DNA of 64,000 bases from Manihot esculenta (GCF_001659605.2 NC_035161.2:31481691-31545690), one strand, 5' to 3'; positions 13,501-24,106 are shown, numbered from the stretch's first letter. The notes: generated by a model from the sequence alone, not told the origin. Program-made: numbers and translations.

Positions 13501-14315
13501 AATAGAAAGATTTGAATTATTTAAATTCTTTTTTATTTTAATTATTAGAGAGATGTTTATAGCACATAGGTTTCTTTGGTTTCTTACTTTAATGAATGCG
13601 AATGAGAACATGTTCAAGGTTGAACTTGAAATGATCAAAAGGGTAGGGTTATTCTGGTTGAAGAATTTCCTTTCTCCAATTGTAAAAGTTCAAGTATTTC
13701 TTTATACAACTTGCGCTAAGTGATTATTTTGGAACCAAAAATTCCATATATAAGATACAACAACCAACCTGAATAAGAGGATCATCACAAGCACTGTCAA
13801 CTAATCTGCCCCTAGCAAGTAAACAAAGCAAGTGAACCTTATGGACAATCTCCGCCAATTCCTGCAGGAGAAGGGTGCATTAGAAGAGCGGGAAAATTTT
13901 AACCTTTTTCTTCATTCAAAGAATGCCAGGTCCCATTATATCAAAAGAAATGCATGTTCACCTTTTCTTCAGATGTAGCACGACGAACAGGCTTCCGCTT
14001 AGCAAAATCAAGAGACTCACTAAATTCAATAGTCACCGTCCTAGTGCTATCATCACCCAAATGATGATTGCTTGCAGAATCCAAAAGCGAATTAGACCCA
14101 TCTTCCCAATCTATATCATCTATTTCGTCATCGTTGTTCCTCAGAGAATCCCTGAAATTTCCCCCATCCAAATCACTCCACGTAACCCCTGTATCCACAA
14201 CGACTTGCTTGCCATTTCCTTTTGTTCCTGATGATCCACGCGCATTAACACGTCTCACAACTTTGTCTACTGACTCCCTCGAAAAATCAGTCAGACTTTC
14301 TCTCTCTGCACCCAT
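4600..14315 (-). CDS. RAD4: DNA repair protein RAD4/XPC homolog
   Basis: Twelve coding exons on the minus strand, in order: 14315-13962, 13861-13769, 13337-13245, 13142-13041, 11810-11761, 10430-9663, 7225-7122, 6973-6849, 6768-6574, 6469-6317, 5578-5369 and 4989-4600. Joined, they keep one frame and encode 878 aa, close to plant RAD4 (about 865 aa). Family knowledge: RAD4/XPC with RAD23 recognises helix-distorting lesions and starts global-genome nucleotide excision repair in the nucleus. The transglutaminase-like region runs from about residue 120 to 550 (ARGRLVDSACDDPLIQ; ALAFALETREGTPDE; RFVSILDVASLKP; GKWVHVDVVNA; WWDEVLAPLRGLESGAT). BHD1 follows at about 558-620 (ERWLTRCQILHPRGP, SGHPVYPRACVQTLK), then BHD2 at 621-680 (IELYGKWQLEPLQLP) and BHD3 at 683-745 (PPGTVHLRLPRVF, DYAPAMVGFEF). 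The acidic N-terminus and a charged insert at about 235-400 are variable in the family. The exon 7/8 junction is the least certain: the acceptor at 6974/6973 is the one that keeps phase. The large intron 7226-9662 contains a small LTR element. Confidence 0.93.
7731..8094 (+). repeat. 5' LTR of the RAD4-intron element
   Basis: 364 bp, ending in CTACATCA just before the PBS. It contains two tandem-like copies of a 'tatcatattataa' block (about 7930-7970) that the 3' copy lacks. This accounts for part of the length difference between the copies. Confidence 0.7.
8101..8120 (+). other. Primer-binding site, tRNA-iMet type
   Basis: TATCAGAGCAGGTTCGATAG follows the 5' LTR after a six-base spacer. Plant LTR elements commonly have TGGTATCAGAGC here, so the first bases have drifted. 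Confidence 0.65.
9278..9592 (+). repeat. 3' LTR of the RAD4-intron element
   Basis: 315 bp, aligned along its whole length with 7731-8094 but with many substitutions and several gaps. It ends in CTACATCA and is followed by TATATATATA. Confidence 0.7.
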
Positions 14316-14347
14316 TTTAATTTCCTTCCGTATGCTCTTCTCTTTCG

Positions 14348-14502
14348 CTGCAAAGTCCCAGAACCAAACAGAGTATAAATTCAGTAGCAGTACACAAACA
14401 GAAGAGGAAAACAAAAACCAAAAGAAAAAAACTCAAGCTGTGAACATGGAAAGGAGGTTTTAATTAGGGTTTATTGAAGGGCAAAGGGAAGAAAGGAAGA
14501 AC
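14348..14502 (-). other. Intron in the 5' UTR of RAD4
   Basis: On the minus strand a donor (GAAG|GTTCTT) at 14503/14502 and an acceptor (TTTGCAG|C) at 14348/14347 frame a 155-bp pyrimidine-rich intron. The upstream exon (about 14503-14575) has no ATG, so the first ATG of the spliced message is the RAD4 start at 14315. This supports MGAERESL as the N-terminus over a longer reading through the intron. Confidence 0.6.
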
Positions 14503-14575
14503 CTTCAGATCGTTTATCGGCACTGCTACCCAATTTAGCAAAGGGTGAAGGGGCGCGCGCGCAATGCTGTTAGGG

Positions 14576-14799
14576 GTTATTTATACCGCCTCTAGGTGCG
14601 CTATTGTAGGTGCGCCCGTATCATATCATTTTGCGGACGTCTTTAATCTCTGATCCATAAACAAAAATAAAATAATAATAATAGCCCACAAAAGATCATT
14701 TGTCTCTTTCCTTCTTTCCTCTCAAAAAGAACATCTAATGGATAACGTTCTTGGGTTGCGAAGAAACTGCAAGAGATTTTTCCAGTTTCAGTCCCAAAT
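14576..14799. promoter_or_regulatory. Divergent promoter between RAD4 and the PsbQ-like gene
   Basis: About 220 bp separate the probable RAD4 5' UTR exon (-) from the ATG of the PsbQ-like gene (+). The region holds two gtgcgc repeats (near 14596 and 14610), an A/T-rich block at 14655-14690 and a pyrimidine-rich tract (14700-14730) before the + strand ATG. There is no room for two fully separate promoters, so shared control is likely. I see no decisive factor-binding site. Confidence 0.5.
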
Positions 14800-15639
14800 A
14801 TGGCATTAAGACCATTAGTCTCAAGGCAAAATCTACCAACCTTTCTCTGCTGTCTAAAACCCTCCCTTCAAACCAAGGAGAAGACGTTGTCTCCTCCGAA
14901 GATCCTCCAAACCAGTATCAGTAGAAGAATAGGATCAATAGCAGCAGTCGCTTCAATTCTCTTGGCAAGGGAAGCAATACTGAAACCAGAAATAGCATTT
15001 GGGGCAGACTGGAAAATTTTGGCTTCTGAACAAACAGTTGAAGAGGCAGAGAGTGAGATCAGAATTCATGCACAATCTTTGCTAGATATTAAAGCTTTGT
15101 TGGAGTCTGAATCTTGGCGTGAAGCCCAGAAGGCAATGCGAAACAGTTCTTCTAACTTAAAACATGACTTGTACACCATAATCCAAAGCAGACCTGGAAG
15201 TGAGAGACCTTACCTGAGGAAGCTCTACTCTGATCTCTTCAATAATGTTAGCAGAGTAAGTACTGCTAAAACATAATCTTCATTACTTCTGTTACGAATG
15301 ATTCTTGTTCTGATATAATTTCAATTACCAAGTACATTTTAAGAAAATGAATACAAGCATTGATTTCCTTCAACTGCTAAGCTCTTGGTTCTTGGAGCTT
15401 ATGCATAGAAGGACAGTGAAGGTTGTTGATGAAATTTCCTTGCATGTTCATTTGCTTTTACTATAGTTTTGGATTACTTGTACAAGGCAAATGTTATTGA
15501 CACAGTTGACAAATAATAATTCATGTGAGTTTGAATTTTGCAGCTAGATTATGCAGCCAGGGACAGAGATGGCTCACTTGTTTGGAAGTGCTATGGAAAT
15601 ATTGTTGTAGCCCTTGATGACATTCTGGGTAGAATATAA
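14800..15639 (+). CDS. PsbQ-like thylakoid-lumen protein (PQL3-type)
   Basis: Two exons, 14800-15255 and 15544-15639, joined in phase 0 (AGA|GTAAGT to TTTTGCAG|CTA), encode 183 aa. Residues 1-40 look like a chloroplast transit peptide (few acidic residues, many Ser, Lys and Arg). Then SRRIGSIAAVASILLA (Arg42-Arg43) and IAFGA-D near residue 69 form a twin-arginine lumenal signal with an AxA-like cleavage site. The mature part is a four-helix PsbQ-like bundle: ESEIRIHAQSLLDIKALLE, ESWREAQKAMR, HDLYTIIQSRPGSERPYLR, LYSDLFNNVSRLDYAARDRD and IVVALDDILGRI. Members of this family are extrinsic lumenal subunits of photosystem II or of the chloroplast NDH complex (PnsL2/PnsL3). This sequence seems closest to the third type, PQL3, which I judge from memory only. 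The start is the first ATG after a short leader. Confidence 0.86.
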
Positions 15640-16253
15640 ATTGTCCCATGTTTCCCTTTTGGTAAATGAAGTAAAGCAAAATCAATAGAACTTTATTTGA
15701 CAATTGATATGTTGTTACCAGTACTTGTGACTGGTTCTGTTCAGCAATACTAATAGTAGCTGCTAATTATTTTAATAGCGATAGTTGTTCAGATAATAAT
15801 GATTAATTAAATATTTTCATAAAAAGTATTTTTTAATAAAATAATTTATTTTTCATTACTTAATTTTAATTTTAAAAATAAAATTTATTAAAAAAATTAT
15901 TTTTTCTTAAAATGACTTATTTTTTTATTTGATAAAAAATATTATTTCTTAATTAAATTATTTGAATGTTTTAAATATTAAAAAATATAAAAAAATATTT
16001 TTTATAAAATAAATGGAGCCTAAATACGGAGTAAAAATACTAAACTAACATTTTAAAACTTGTTTCCGAGCATAAGCCAACGTACTTTTTTGTGACTACC
16101 CTCCTGCATCCATTTAGCAATTATGTTTCCCTTTTTATTTCATTAAATTTCAATTTCTTTCTTAAAATCTGTTAATATTGTTTTAATTTTATTGAATTAT
16201 AAATAATTGATTTTTGTTAAGAGCAATATAAGACCAATTTGATAATCGATTTA

Positions 16254-16512
16254 GGTGTTTGGTCGAATTATAAAATTTATCTTATAAGCATTAAATGTTT
16301 ATGAGCTAATTTTATAAGCACTTTTAAATTTTAAATTGTTTCAGTATAAATACTTAAAAATAGTAGATGGAAATTATTAATAAAAATATAAATAAATTTT
16401 TTATTAAATGAGAATATATGTTGCAATTTTAAATTTTTAATAAAAATACTATAATAATTTAATTGATCAAATTATAAACATCATGATTATAAACATCATG
16501 TTTATAAACACC
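16254..16512. repeat. Possible MITE with GGTGTTT / AAACACC ends
   Basis: The segment opens with GGTGTTTGGTC and closes with ATAAACACC, so the outer seven bases form an inverted pair typical of hAT-like miniature elements. The interior is A/T-rich and ends in three near-copies of 'ataaacatcatg'. I found no convincing target duplication, so this is tentative. Confidence 0.3.
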
Positions 16513-16577
16513 AAAATAAATAAATAAATAAATATCAACCTTATGTTTTTTTGCAGTTATAAACTTTAATACATTGC

Positions 16578-16672
16578 ACTCCGAGGCTTAGTCTGGTGGA
16601 AAGTGCATCCTTGTAACCTTGTGAGGTCAAAGGTTCGACTCCCCTCACCCCCTATTTTCAAAAAAAATTTAA
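16578..16672 (+). repeat. tRNA-derived SINE-like remnant
   Basis: GGCTTAGTCTGGTGG (16585-16599) fits an RNA polymerase III A box, and GGTTCGACTCC (16632-16642) is a perfect B box. Their spacing is right for a tRNA-like promoter. The sequence then runs into CCCCCTATTTTC and an A-rich tail. The stems do not pair well enough for a functional tRNA, so a truncated tRNA-derived SINE is the best reading. Confidence 0.55.
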
Positions 16673-17761
16673 AAATTACCGACTTATAATTTAGATCAAA
16701 TACTTCTTGATGACCTGAGATCCAAAAAATAGAATTTTATAATGAGTTATGTAAAACTGAAAAAATTTAGACATAGAAGAGAGTATTTCTCCTTTTATAT
16801 GTTTCCTTTTGTCTGCTAGTGATGTGTTAACAGAACGTGTATCATTGGACCACCTGTCCCTGCTGCGTTGATACGGGCGTACGAGGGAATCAGATCTCTG
16901 TCCCATGCATAACGGCCCCTAATTCTCCCCGAATGCGCATGCAGATGGTTCCACAAGGCGAAGGGGCTGAACTCCTTCCTAGTTCTGGGTTGGACCGGAA
17001 GATGAGGTTAAGACTGGGCCCAGAGAGGATCTGTCCATCGGGCCGGAAGAGCTAAACCAGCCTACCCGAAGAGATTGGTGGGAGTTTGGTCTTCAAGGCT
17101 GGCGGACTGGCGGACTGGCGGGTTGGGATGGACCATAAAGAAAACTTGAGAACCTTTAAGTACTGGGCTGATATCATGGGTTTGACCCCAGATCGAGGTG
17201 GAGAAATCCAGCGTTCATCACTTCTTATTCACTCATCCCTTTTTATTCTACACACATACAATGCTCGTAAAATCAAAATAATGAAAAAGACAAAACTCAA
17301 ACTTATATCATCAGACATTATTAATAATTTTTCAAAATTAAAAAATTTAGCATTAATATTTTCTATTAAAAATAAACAAAAAATGCCAAAAGAAAACTGT
17401 TTATAATTAAGTAAAAATTGTGGATTTAGTTGAAAAAAAAATCAGTAAAAAATATTAGAATTTATTTGCGATATTAAATTACAAATTATTTTCATATCTG
17501 GGGAGGGATGAATTATTGCAATTTAATCCCCTAAAAGAACCTGCTAATGTATTTTTACACAAAATATTAATTATTATTTTTATTAAATAATTATTGCATG
17601 GAAAATTTAAAAATACGTGTAACGATGTGATTGGGATGGACAGAACATCGCACAAACGCGCAAAACCTTGCTACGAAGGCAAAAAGCAGACACGGGCTAT
17701 AAGATGCGCATCAATTCTCCGCGCCTTTCAGAAGGAAATCCTCAATCGCCTCCTAAACGAA

Positions 17762-17770
17762 AAACCCTAA
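17762..17770 (+). promoter_or_regulatory. Telo-box AAACCCTAA upstream of the ALY/REF gene
   Basis: Exact AAACCCTAA in the probable 5' leader or promoter of the ALY/REF gene. Telo-boxes are common near the starts of plant genes for translation and RNA handling. Confidence 0.55.
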
Positions 17771-17868
17771 CTGTTCGAATTTCCTCTCTTGATTCCTTCA
17801 AAACCTTTCCTCTTTTGCGCCGCTCAAATCCCCAATAATAATTGTCATTGATTTATATTTAGCTCTCC

Positions 17869-17877
17869 AAACCCTAA
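17869..17877 (+). promoter_or_regulatory. Second telo-box AAACCCTAA
   Basis: A second exact copy 107 bp downstream of the first, in the pyrimidine-rich leader of the ALY/REF gene, before the 5' UTR donor site at about 17966. Confidence 0.5.
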
Positions 17878-17966
17878 TTCCTCCCTCCCTCTCTCTGAAT
17901 TTCGGCTTTAGATCGCCTTCTCTATCTCCGCCTAGCACAGATCTATTGGTTCTCTTCTACTTCAGG

Positions 17967-18663
17967 TATTTCCCCTTTATATGGTTTCTTCTTTTGTGTT
18001 GTATTTGTTAGTGGCAGATTTTGCGATGGAAGGTTAGATTTTGGTTTGGGATTACCGTGTCAAGAGGGCCTTTTTCTTTATTGTTGGTTTAGTATGTCAA
18101 TTTTAAATTTATTTTCAACACACAATGAAGGTCCTTTTCTGGATCATATTAATATAAAATACATGTCTAAGCATCATCATGTCTGGATGCGGAGAAAAGT
18201 GCAGCTCGGGACGATATTTTTCTTACTTTAGTTGTATAATGTTTTTTATTGTCTAGTAATTACTGTTTGATTAGCGTTTTTAGGGTACCACAGTAATTTT
18301 TGTAATTGTTTAGTGGGCATTAATGATTCAGTAGTAAATTCGTGATTCTGCTTTTTGGTGACCAGTCGTATGTTGGGGGAGTAACATTCGTTTCTCAATG
18401 ACTTAATTGTTGTGTTCTTTTATCGTTATATGATGTTTCGGTTGATAATAAGCGTAGAGAAGATTTTTACCAGTGTTTTTATGGAATTAATTGTATTGTT
18501 TGGTTTTTGTACCGGTGAATGTTGATCCTTTATTATAAGCTCCATATGGTTGTGCACATAAAGTTGAATTTTGAAGGCTGATGGGGATTATATGATTTTA
18601 TTATTATTATTATTTAGCAATGATGTTAATAATTTGCATTCCATCCTTCACGACTATTTGCAG
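17967..18663 (+). other. Probable 5' UTR intron of the ALY/REF gene
   Basis: A donor (TTCAG|GTATTT) near 17966 ends a C/T-rich leader that contains the telo-boxes. An acceptor (TATTTGCAG|GT) ends at 18663, 50 bp before the ATG at 18714. The intervening 697 bp is T-rich like a plant intron and has no sizeable coding frame. Confidence 0.55.
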
Positions 18664-18713
18664 GTCTACTCACCAGTTTTATCTTAGAAGATTGTGCTTT
18701 TGCTACATTTTCA

Positions 18714-20857
18714 ATGGCTACTTCTGTGGATATGTCTCTTGATGACATAATAAAAAGGAATCGTGAGAGAGGTAGAGGGCGTGGCAGGCCCCGACGCGGC
18801 CGTGGCCCAGGTGGGCCTCCCAATGGTGGAAGGATGGCAGGAGCAATTCGTAAAGGTCCTCTTTCTGTGAATGCTCGGCCATCACAATACACAATTGCCA
18901 AGGCAAGCTCAAAACTGTGGATGTTATATGCATGTGACTGAGTACCTGATATGCTTAAGAAATCCAACTGCAAGAGGATCTCTAATTATGATAATATCAA
19001 AATACAGTGGATTTGTTGTGTAATTTAGTTCTCATTCATGGAGAAGCTCATTCTGGCCTCAGCCAACAAAGCATTGTTGCACATTGCAATTTTATCATTA
19101 TCCTCGGGGATTGTCTAGTACTTGTGGGTTATATTCAACATGTATTGGGGATTTATCGCAGATCTGATCTCACAAAATCGCGCAGAAGGTTTTGTTGGGG
19201 TCTGCATTAGTTGTTATTGCTAATTATTACCATTGCTTACCAAGGGGCTTCATTAGTTGATTATTCTGGAGTGGATCTCTCACCACCAGTAGCATAACAC
19301 CAGTTCACTATTAGACTCCCATGTAATCCGTGTTATATAGCTGTAGTTTTGATGTACGTCTTATTTAGACGGGGAGTTGGTGATGGATCCTCTTGCTCCG
19401 TGGAATTCTTCGACACGAGATCCCAGTTCCTCTCCTAGTTCATGGTGTTTTTGCAAAGGAGCTTCCTTCGCTTAACTTCAGAACAGGAGTTCTCACACAT
19501 ATCTAACACCAGTTCACATATGCAGTGGTTTGAATTCTTTACTTCTGTCATCAGTTGGCTCAGTTTCCTGGAGTTTGGCTACATGGTTACTTGAGCTTTT
19601 TACTAATCTCGATTTTCTCTAATCTTATCGTAGTTTTGCTGAGATTGATGTTGAAGAATGGTGATCTTGTTATTGTTCATAAGTTGACATGTTCTATTTG
19701 CTTTCATCAGCCTCCACGCAGAATCAGGAGTTTACCTTGGCAGTATGATTTGCTTGAAGATAGCATTAGAGCTGCAGGGATAACTGGAGCAGAAGGTGGT
19801 GCCAAGTTATATGTTTCAAATTTGGATTATGGAGTGTCCAATGAAGATATAAGGGTACAACTTAAAGCTAAACATTTTCATGTTGGAAGCTATGTTCAAT
19901 GTATTTCTAAAACGTTTTTTTCTGAAATTCAGGAGCTCTTCTCTGAGATTGGAGGTCTGAAAAGATATGCTGTTCACTATGACAAAAATGGTCGCCCTAG
20001 TGTAAGTTCTATGTGCTGTAACTTCTTAAGATTACCTGCAATGCTTTATTTAAATGATCTCTTTTGGAAAGGACTCTTAACATTTGAAGCTTGTTTACAG
20101 GGTTCTGCTGAAGTAGTGTACACAAGAAGAAGTGATGCCTTTGCAGCTTTCAAGAAGTATAACAATGTACTGTTAGATGGAAAACCCATGAAGATTGAAA
20201 TCATGGGTACCTCTGCAGAAATGCCTTTCTCAGCTAGAGTCAATGTAACTGGAATAAATGGAAGGAGGAAGAGGACAGTTGTTATGACGTATGTGATTTA
20301 GTTATATATCTTATTTCAATTCTATTTTGATTGATGGCTTAATGCAAATGATTGATATAATAAGGCAAATAATGTGAATAACTGTGTCGGAAGTGTATCT
20401 TTATCAAAACTGTTAAAGCTTATGCCTGAAATATGTTATATAGTTTCATTTGGTATTTTGGTGAAATTCCATTGCTATATGCTTATGCAGGCCTGGACCA
20501 GGTCGCACGAGAGGCACTGCTCCTCCAACTAACCATGGTTCTAGGTAAGGCTTGTATGTAATATAGAATCAACGAATCAAGCGTCATAGTTTATTAGCTT
20601 CATTGGATGCTTTGCACAACCTGCTGAAAATGGTATGGAATATTCTACTGTATTGTTAATGGTCATGATCTTTTGATAATGTGCTGCTGGATCTTTTGTG
20701 CAGTCAGAACCGTCGTGGGGCTTTGAGAAGTGGTAGAGGTCGTGGGCGTGGGAGCGGGCGTGGCCGAGGCCGGGGTAGGAAGCAACCTTTTTTGAAGTCA
20801 GCAGATGAGCTTGACAAAGAATTGGAGAACTATCATGCTGACGCCACGCAAACTTAG
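18714..20857 (+). CDS. ALY/REF (THO4-type) mRNA export adaptor
   Basis: Six exons: 18714-18902, 19711-19854, 19933-20001, 20101-20288, 20491-20544 and 20704-20857. They total 798 nt (265 aa), with phases consistent throughout. Order of parts: N-terminal motif MSLDDIIKRNRER (the conserved helix that contacts the UAP56/DDX39 helicase), then an RGG/RGR-rich segment to about residue 45. The RRM spans about residues 95-170 (RNP2 AKLYVSNLDYGV; RNP1-like GSAEVVYTRRSDAFAAF; KYNNVLLDGKPMKIEIMG). A second Arg/Gly-rich tract (GRGRGRGSGRGRGRGR) follows, and then the C-terminal motif ADELDKELENYH, also a helicase contact. Family role: nuclear adaptor in TREX that couples transcription and splicing to mRNA export. 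Exon 1 ends AAG|GCAAGC, so intron 1 appears to use a GC donor. The upstream leader has two telo-boxes and its own intron. Confidence 0.93.
18903..19710 (+). other. Likely GC-AG intron (ALY/REF intron 1)
   Basis: The coding sequence ...QYTIAK must join PPRRIRSLPWQ to restore the family sequence. The only fitting junction is AAG|GCAAGC at 18902/18903 to TTTCATCAG|CCT at 19710/19711 in phase 0. GC donors with a strong AG|GCAAG context are the usual non-canonical exception in plants. No GT donor close by keeps the frame. Confidence 0.7.
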
Positions 20858-21717
20858 TGGAAGCTCTGCGAAGTTAAAACACTTTAGAATCAGCCATATA
20901 AGTAGGTCCTGATGGTGGTCACTTGTCTCTGTTTTGGTTAATGCTTTTAACTTCACTACTTCAGAATTCAGATCTGCAAGCTTTATTGTAAATGAAGTTG
21001 ATGAGTAGTTTTCGGATCTAGGTTTTAACAGCTCTTTTATTTTGCTTAATTTCATGCATAATTTGGTTGACCTATAGGAGGCTGGCAAACCTTTACTGCA
21101 ACAGAACAAAACATTATCATTCTTCCTGATTCCTATCTCGCGTTCTTATCTTCATGTGGGAATTATAAAATAAATAGGGCACTGAAGGGAAGAGAAGATT
21201 TTGTTTGGAATTAAGAACTTTTCAATAGTTCATTAATGAAAAATGAAAATGTTTCATTTTGAAAAAAGATTAAGAATTAATGAATTTTTATAATTGAGGT
21301 ATAATCTTTCATTCTTCAAAATGAGAAATTAATTGAATTCACCACTACAATTGTGCGGAAGTCTCAAACTCGAAGATGGAAGATTACGATTAATTGTTCA
21401 GTAGCAGGTGGGCTGTATGACCTTTGATGGCTGTTCTTTAGTTCATTTGAATAACGCGATTAAAATGAACTTAGCTGCCAACTGAACATTATGGCGTTAA
21501 AAACCTTAAAAGTAAAGACGATAAAATAGTAAAGTGCTCACGATGAAGCAAGAAAGGTAAACTGGTGTGTGTTCTTTTTTGTATCTCAAGCGTTTCCTCG
21601 CAAGTGGTTTTTGCAAGTTAATTTTTCAAGAAGACTTGAACATTCAGGAAGGAGGGTGGAAAAATGAAGAAAATACCCATCTTTCAATCTATATATACAC
21701 TGAAGATAAGGCAGCTG
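20858..21717. other. Convergent spacer: 3' UTRs of ALY/REF and lipase genes
   Basis: 860 bp between the two stop codons. The first 250 bp or so is probably the ALY/REF 3' UTR and the last 150 bp or so the lipase 3' UTR. I see no further gene or repeat. Confidence 0.5.
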
Positions 21718-24106
21718 TTATTTCGGGGAATTCGCATCTTCCTTCGCTGCCTGTATATCCTTCTGCAACACATTATTAAGCAGTTCATCCCACTTTGACC
21801 TTGCATTGCTGGACTCTGATTTAGTTCCTGAAGCTTTTTCACCTTCATGGTCGCCATGGGAAGACTCTGCCTCTTTGCCATCCTGAGTTTCTGCCTCTGT
21901 CTCAGTGTGCGGAATATTTAAACTGACAGCTCTCTCCATTGCATCTTGGTGTTCTTTTTCAAGTGTCTGTAACCTTTGCAGTTTCTGTATTTTTGGAGGA
22001 GTTACAATGGTCTCGGAACTGCCTTCCACCATTGTCTGCATATGGTCAATGAATTCAAACTGAAATTTTCCACGCAAAAATGCCAAGCCCTATAAATTAT
22101 AGGGAAACCTTCCTCTTCTCTAACAGTGCTTTACTGACACAATTGCATAAATGATAAATCAATATCTAGGAGCAACATTGTTAATTTCATGACCTGAGGT
22201 AGGCAGTCAGCACTATTCCACAAAAAAAAAAAATTCTGTGCTAAAACGACGCACTCAAGAAATATAGATGATGGTGCCTGTTGCCTACACGTCTAATAGT
22301 CCAAGTGGCATAACTCAGGTCGTCTAGGAAAAGCCAACTAGAAATCAGCTCACTGGTTTGGCATCACAGTGAAAAAAGTAGGTTTAGCCTGATAGTTCTC
22401 AGGTGGCTCAATATTATTATCAAATTACGATAGTTCAACACAGAGAGGTTTGGATATACAGATCAAATTGAACAGCTAATGACAGGAGAATTTTGCGGTG
22501 AGTTAGTGTAAATACAACTTTATTTTACAAAAGATGACCCAGCTTTATTGCTCTCTTATATGATATAATATGACAGATAAACTACATTAAGAAAAAAAAA
22601 TACTTTAAAGAGAAAAGTTTACCTGCAAGGCTTTCTCTGTCTCACTTTTTATCCAAATAATTGCATGATCAGACGTGGCATTACATGACAAGACAATGTG
22701 TTCAAATCTTCCTTCTACGGGAATGGCAGTTCTGACCTCTGGAGGAAACCTCCCACATCTGTGACAACAATAACAAGGAACAGCATTTCAGGACAGAGCT
22801 CAACTAAGCCTTAGTTGCCATCTATTTGGGCAGTCACATAAATTATTTCTTCCATTTCAGCTGATTTATGGTCATATTTGCAAAATGGTCTACTTCAACA
22901 CCCATGTATAAATGGCTAAGGTTAATATTGATTAATAGCTCTAAAAGATAAGAGCACACTTTTCTAAGGCAAATACTGTAAAATGGCAGTCTGATCAATA
23001 GTCCATTAATCAAACATATCACCTGCAAAACTTTCTCTCCACAATATGATACATTCGTCCAGGTGCATAAAGTCTTCTTGGATCTCTCAGCTTTCTACCT
23101 TCCGGTACGAATGTATCCCTCAAGCAAACCAAAAATAGCAAGCAAGGCAAGCTGTCCAAAGCAAAAACACCACGTTTAAAGATAATAATGAAAAACACAA
23201 GTAGCATTCTTTTAAGTTACTGAGAGAAGACTACAAACCAGAAGATTGATTTAAAAATATCCTCTAATGGAGTAGTGGTTCTTGGTAAGAAATCATCCTG
23301 GATAAGAATAACAAACATCATGTCAAATGTCAAGGCGGCTGTCCAAAAATACCAAAACAGAGTGATTCCACAATTGAGGTTAGCAGAAAAATCAATCTGA
23401 AGTCTAATCCAAGTATAACCTGCAGAACAATGGAGTTAATCACATCAGCATACTTAACCGCCAAGTTAAGTGACATACACCGAGCTGGAGCCACAGCATA
23501 ACACCTGATTTTGTTCCTGGGAATGCCTCCTAATTGATCTCCATGATTCACAGCAATAATCGTCAACAAGGAGGCCACTCCTGATCCCAAAGAATGCCCT
23601 GCAAACACCATACTGTACTCCTTCCCATTGTTCACCCACAGATCCTTCAACGTCTCTTTCTCCTCATTCAACAACCACACAGCAGATTTCAACAACCCAT
23701 GATGAACATATCCTCCATCGAACTTTTGCATCCCCAGTTTGTTGTCCAACAGCATTTTGTAGTCGCTTTCCTTGATTAAGTTTAACCCACGAATTGCAAG
23801 CACGATTTCTTTGTGTTCATGGTCGAGATAGATGATATAAGGAGGAGCACGGCCGAGGGTCTGCTCGTAGATGACTCGCTTGATTAGACACTTGGGGTCG
23901 AGAGACGATGAGGACTGGGGATTTTCGGTGTCGTTCTTGTAGACAGAGAGGATTCGGCTGCAGATACGAGGAACTGGTTCGAATTCATCCTTAGTGGCTG
24001 AAGCCCAGGAAGCACTGTCGTCGGATCCCACATGCATGCAGCGCTTCCAGGCCCATCGCATGCAGCCTAAAGCCAACACGAATTCTACTCCACCGGCGAC
24101 TGCCAT
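21718..24106 (-). CDS. Class-3 lipase family protein (calmodulin-binding heat-shock protein type)
   Basis: Five exons on the minus strand: 24106-23420, 23297-23239, 23151-23023, 22758-22623 and 22035-21718, giving 442 aa in one frame. The N-terminus (residues 5-19, VEFVLALGCMRWAWK) is hydrophobic and may anchor or associate with a membrane. The alpha/beta-hydrolase core has GHSLG at residues 170-174 (Ser172 the nucleophile). The Asp is probably in DDFLPR just after residue 229, and the His probably in FEHIVLS of exon 4. The C-terminus is helical and charged (ETIVTPPKIQKLQRLQTLEKEH), then acidic, and ends WDELLNNVLQKD. Plant relatives are annotated as lipase class 3 or calmodulin-binding heat-shock proteins and resemble sn-1-specific diacylglycerol lipases; the true substrate is not known from sequence. 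Exon 5 could instead begin at 22062 (adding nine residues); 22035 fits the family better. Confidence 0.88.

Larger units (their letters stand above)
15640..17700. other. Intergenic region with decayed small repeats
   Basis: After the PsbQ-like 3' UTR (to about 15770) the DNA is very A/T-rich (15780-16550). It holds a possible MITE and a tRNA-like SINE remnant (separate entries). A sharply more G/C-rich block of unknown origin covers about 16830-17220. From 17230 to 17600 it is again A/T-rich. No gene is recognised. Confidence 0.5.

Noticed and set aside
16578..16672. Functional tRNA gene
   Set aside because: B box is perfect but acceptor and T stems pair poorly and an A-rich tail follows; SINE-like remnant preferred.
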